The notes under the pieces: model-generated | Told to the model about the DNA's origin: nothing | Databases searched by the model: none | The model's input: the letters and a program-made list of their open reading frames with translations, nothing else | Shown: piece by piece, positions 62,139 to 64,000 of the stretch | How positions within the stretch are numbered: the stretch's first letter is position 1 | How the letters are laid out: the number at the start of each line of letters is the position of its first letter | From: Celeribacter halophilus | GTDB taxonomy: Bacteria > Pseudomonadota > Alphaproteobacteria > Rhodobacterales > Rhodobacteraceae | Reading direction: 5' to 3' | DNA: 64,000 nucleotides | Assembly: GCF_900114135.1 (NCBI RefSeq) | Contig: NZ_FORY01000013.1 | Coordinates: 31,201 to 95,200, forward strand | Translations under genes and position numbers: made by a program

Positions 62139-63368
62139 TTATCCGTGATATTTCGACAAAAGCATCGAGCCGTTGGTGCCGCCAAACCCGAAGGAATTGG
62201 TCATCACCGTATCGAGGCCCGCATTTTCCACCAGCTTGGTTGCGATTTCGCCTTCGTGGATCGCGGGATCGAGGGTCTCGACGTTGATCGACGGGATGAT
62301 GAAGTCGTTTTCGAGCGCCAGAAGGCAATAGACCGCCTCTTGCGCACCGGTGGCCCCTTGGGAGTGACCGGTCATGGATTTGGTCGAGGAAATCACCGGC
62401 GTGTTGCCTTCACCGAAGACGCGGCGCACGGCTTCGACCTCGCCGACGTCACCCACAGGTGTGGAGGTGCCGTGGGCGTTGATGTAACCGACCTTGCGGC
62501 CTTCTTCGAGCGTCTGGAGCGCCAGACGCATCGCCCGCTCGCCGCCTTCACCGGAGGGCGCAACCATGTCGGCCCCGTCGGAGGTGGCGGCAAAGCCGGT
62601 TACTTCGGCATAGATCTTGGCGCCACGCGCCTTGGCATGTTCGAGTTCTTCAAGCACCAGAACCGCCCCGCCGCCGGAGATCACGAAACCGTCGCGGTTT
62701 GCGTCAAAGGCACGCGACGCCTTGTCCGGTGTGTCGTTGAATTTCGACGACATCGCACCCATCGCGTCGAACAGACAGGACAGGGTCCAATCCAGCTCCT
62801 CGCCGCCACCTGCGAACATCACGTCCTGTTTGCCCATCATGATCTGCTCGGAGGCAGACCCGATGCAATGCAGCGAGGTCGAACAGGCCGAGGTGATCGA
62901 GTAGTTGATCCCCTTGATCTGGTAAGCGGTGGCCAGATTGGCGGAAATCGTGGAGGCCATACATTTCGGCACAGCAAACGGCCCGACGCGCTTGGTGGAC
63001 ATGGTCTTGAGCACGGATTGATGCGCGGTCAGCATGGCGGAGGTGGACGGACCACCCGAACCGGCAATCAGACCGGTGCGCGGGTTCACCACGTCACTCT
63101 CCTCGAGACCGGAATCGGCAATCGCCTGACCCATGGCAATATAGGCATAGGCAGCCCCCGGTCCCATGAATCGCAGCGCGCGTTTGTCGACATGGGACTT
63201 GATATCAATGTTCACGGCCCCCGCAACCTGCGAGCGGAAACCGTATTCCTTCATGTCTTCATTGGCGGTAATGCCGGATTTACCCGCCTTTAGAGAGGCA
63301 AGAACTTCTTCGGCATTATTGCCGATGGAGGAGACGATCCCCAAACCTGTGACGACGACGCGACGCAT
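62139..63368 (-). CDS. fabB: Beta-ketoacyl-ACP synthase I
   Basis: A 409-residue condensing enzyme that extends acyl-ACP and is needed for unsaturated fatty acids. The nucleophile cysteine is in ITSACSTSLHCIG, and the two catalytic histidines are in NAHGTSTPVGDVGE and SMTGHSQGATG. Length and motifs are those of KAS I. In Rhodobacteraceae the usual order is fabA-fabB-fabI; fabA is not present directly upstream here, where an IS3 element lies instead. Confidence 0.95.
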   Translation of the reverse strand: MRRVVVTGLGIVSSIGNNAEEVLASLKAGKSGITANEDMKEYGFRSQVAGAVNIDIKSHVDKRALRFMGPGAAYAYIAMGQAIADSGLEESDVVNPRTGLIAGSGGPSTSAMLTAHQSVLKTMSTKRVGPFAVPKCMASTISANLATAYQIKGINYSITSACSTSLHCIGSASEQIMMGKQDVMFAGGGEELDWTLSCLFDAMGAMSSKFNDTPDKASRAFDANRDGFVISGGGAVLVLEELEHAKARGAKIYAEVTGFAATSDGADMVAPSGEGGERAMRLALQTLEEGRKVGYINAHGTSTPVGDVGEVEAVRRVFGEGNTPVISSTKSMTGHSQGATGAQEAVYCLLALENDFIIPSINVETLDPAIHEGEIATKLVENAGLDTVMTNSFGFGGTNGSMLLSKYHG

Positions 63369-63657
63369 TGCGTGCTCCTTCTATTGCTTGGGTTTGTTGT
63401 AAGGCAGGGGGGGAGGGGCGTGCAAGGGGGAGGGTGGTCGTAAGCAGTTGAAGAAATTTTTGGGAAAAATTGTTTCAAGGTGGATCACTCCAAACGATCG
63501 TCCTTGGTGTTGAATGATTGATTCAGAGTGTCGGGAAACCAATTGCAGAATAGGTCATTCTCACTTTCTAGGGATGGAGTTGCTGGATTTTTTGCGATGC
63601 GATTGCCATTTAAACCTGCAAAATTGGGGAAATTTTTAAATTCAATCATAATGCCAT
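63369..63657. other. Low-GC region between fabB and the IS3 element with a gene remnant
   Basis: About 290 bases. From about 63430 the base composition becomes AT-rich. On the minus strand 63485-63657 is an open frame (starting about MIEFKNFPNFAGLNGN and ending NTKDDRLE) cut at its 5' side by the IS end. It does not look like the C-terminus of FabA. Probably the 3' remnant of an unrelated, possibly acquired gene interrupted by the IS. Confidence 0.4.
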
Positions 63658-64000
63658 TGACCTGCCCCCCATCGGCCCCTCGTTCATAATGAGAGTCTGC
63701 GGGTTTGATTTTGATAATCATGGATTTCGGTTTGGGCAAGCGCGCCGTGCGCGGAGCCCTCAAATTGCTCAAGCGCTCGGCGCGCCTGCAGTGGCGTTTG
63801 GTTTCCAAGTGATGAGTGCGGCCTGACGGCATTGTAGTCGTATCGCCAAAGGGCCAGCTTCCGCCGCGCTTCGTCCAGAGTGTCGAATATCTCCTCATTC
63901 AACAACTCGTCGCGCAGACTGCCATTGAAGCTTTCGATAAAGGCATTCTGCTGTGGCTTGCCTGGGTCAATGTAATGCCAAGGCACCTCGTTCGCGTCCG
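63658..64000 (-). mobile_element. IS3-family insertion sequence (IS407/IS51-like group), right-hand end, continues past the window
   Basis: The end TGACCTGCCCCCC at 63658 is typical of terminal inverted repeats in this group, 26 bases after the transposase stop. The other end lies outside the window. Confidence 0.75.
63684..64000 (-). CDS. IS3-family transposase OrfB, C-terminal part
   Basis: The last 105 or so residues of a DDE integrase-type transposase. The final catalytic glutamate is in [17 protein letters not shown] and the conserved end is [16 protein letters not shown]. The preceding catalytic aspartates lie beyond the right edge, so activity cannot be judged. The reading frame continues past 64000 with EVPWHYI, so the real start lies outside. 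Confidence 0.88.
   Translation of the reverse strand, partial: DANEVPWHYIDPGKPQQNAFIESFNGSLRDELLNEEIFDTLDEARRKLALWRYDYNAVRPHSSLGNQTPLQARRALEQFEGSAHGALAQTEIHDYQNQTRRLSL

Noticed and set aside
63485..63898. A 137-codon minus-strand open frame spanning the IS end
   Set aside because: It joins an out-of-frame reading of the IS3 transposase region to the low-GC remnant; the part inside the IS is a shadow of OrfB, so it is not one gene.

Overview
The window looks like a chromosomal segment of a Rhodobacteraceae bacterium (Alphaproteobacteria, Roseobacter-type). The reasons are the high GC content, the split F0 ATP-synthase operon with separate b' and b subunits (atpI-B-E-F'-F), the moxR/DUF58/DUF4159 cluster, a DUF5928-type glycosyltransferase, DUF1523 and DUF1285 proteins, a fabB-fabI pair, and repeated intergenic copies of a short element ending in AAATACTC. 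Most of the window is ordinary core chromosome. Obvious mobile DNA is limited to an IS3-family element running off the right edge.

Layout. 1-4.2 kb: start of ffh (minus strand), a DxD glycosyltransferase, a LysR regulator, a DMT transporter and an ArsR regulator. 4.3-7.1 kb: F0 operon. 7.1-16.4 kb: FadR-type GntR regulator, OmpA-like lipoprotein, Ada-like methyltransferase, nth, adenosine kinase, polA, a small zinc-finger protein, an orphan ABC ATPase and a HIT protein. 16.4-18.9 kb: divergent GT14-like glycosyltransferase and sulfotransferase. 19-22.2 kb: small exported protein behind an AT-rich stretch, CDF metal exporter, hydroxypyruvate isomerase and DUF1285. 22.3-29 kb: four-gene overlapping moxR-type cluster. 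29.3-35.6 kb: desaturase, DUF599, and glcD-glcE-X-glcF for glycolate oxidation. 35.6-40.4 kb: exported serine protease, hsp20, PLP aminotransferase and small envelope proteins. 40.5-45.7 kb: fused aldehyde dehydrogenase, deoC, AraC regulator and divergent rpe. 45.8-48.8 kb: ribbon-helix-helix protein, VOC protein, and a Tat-exported small subunit with its GMC dehydrogenase. 49.2-52.6 kb: gpsA-HAD phosphatase-ggpS, a glucosylglycerol (compatible solute) operon. 52.6-61.2 kb: M23 peptidase, succinyl/acetyl-CoA transferase, TetA-like MFS, three alpha/beta hydrolases, a site-2-protease-like membrane protein without its metal site, and a Cys-rich membrane protein. 61.3-64 kb: fabI, fabB and IS3.

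Regulation is the most informative part. hsp20 has a candidate RpoH promoter followed by a leader with the features of a ROSE RNA thermometer. The glc operon promoter and the FadR-type regulator at 7.1-7.9 kb carry the same TGGT-N11-ACCA palindrome, which suggests that this regulator controls itself and glycolate oxidation. A 13-base match to the published RamB box lies next to the promoter of the CoA-transferase gene. gpsA of the glucosylglycerol operon has no good canonical start codon but has AAGGAG six bases before an ATC. Seven copies of an AAATACTC element are scattered mostly at gene ends. No CRISPR array, tRNA, rRNA, prophage or recognisable defence island was seen.
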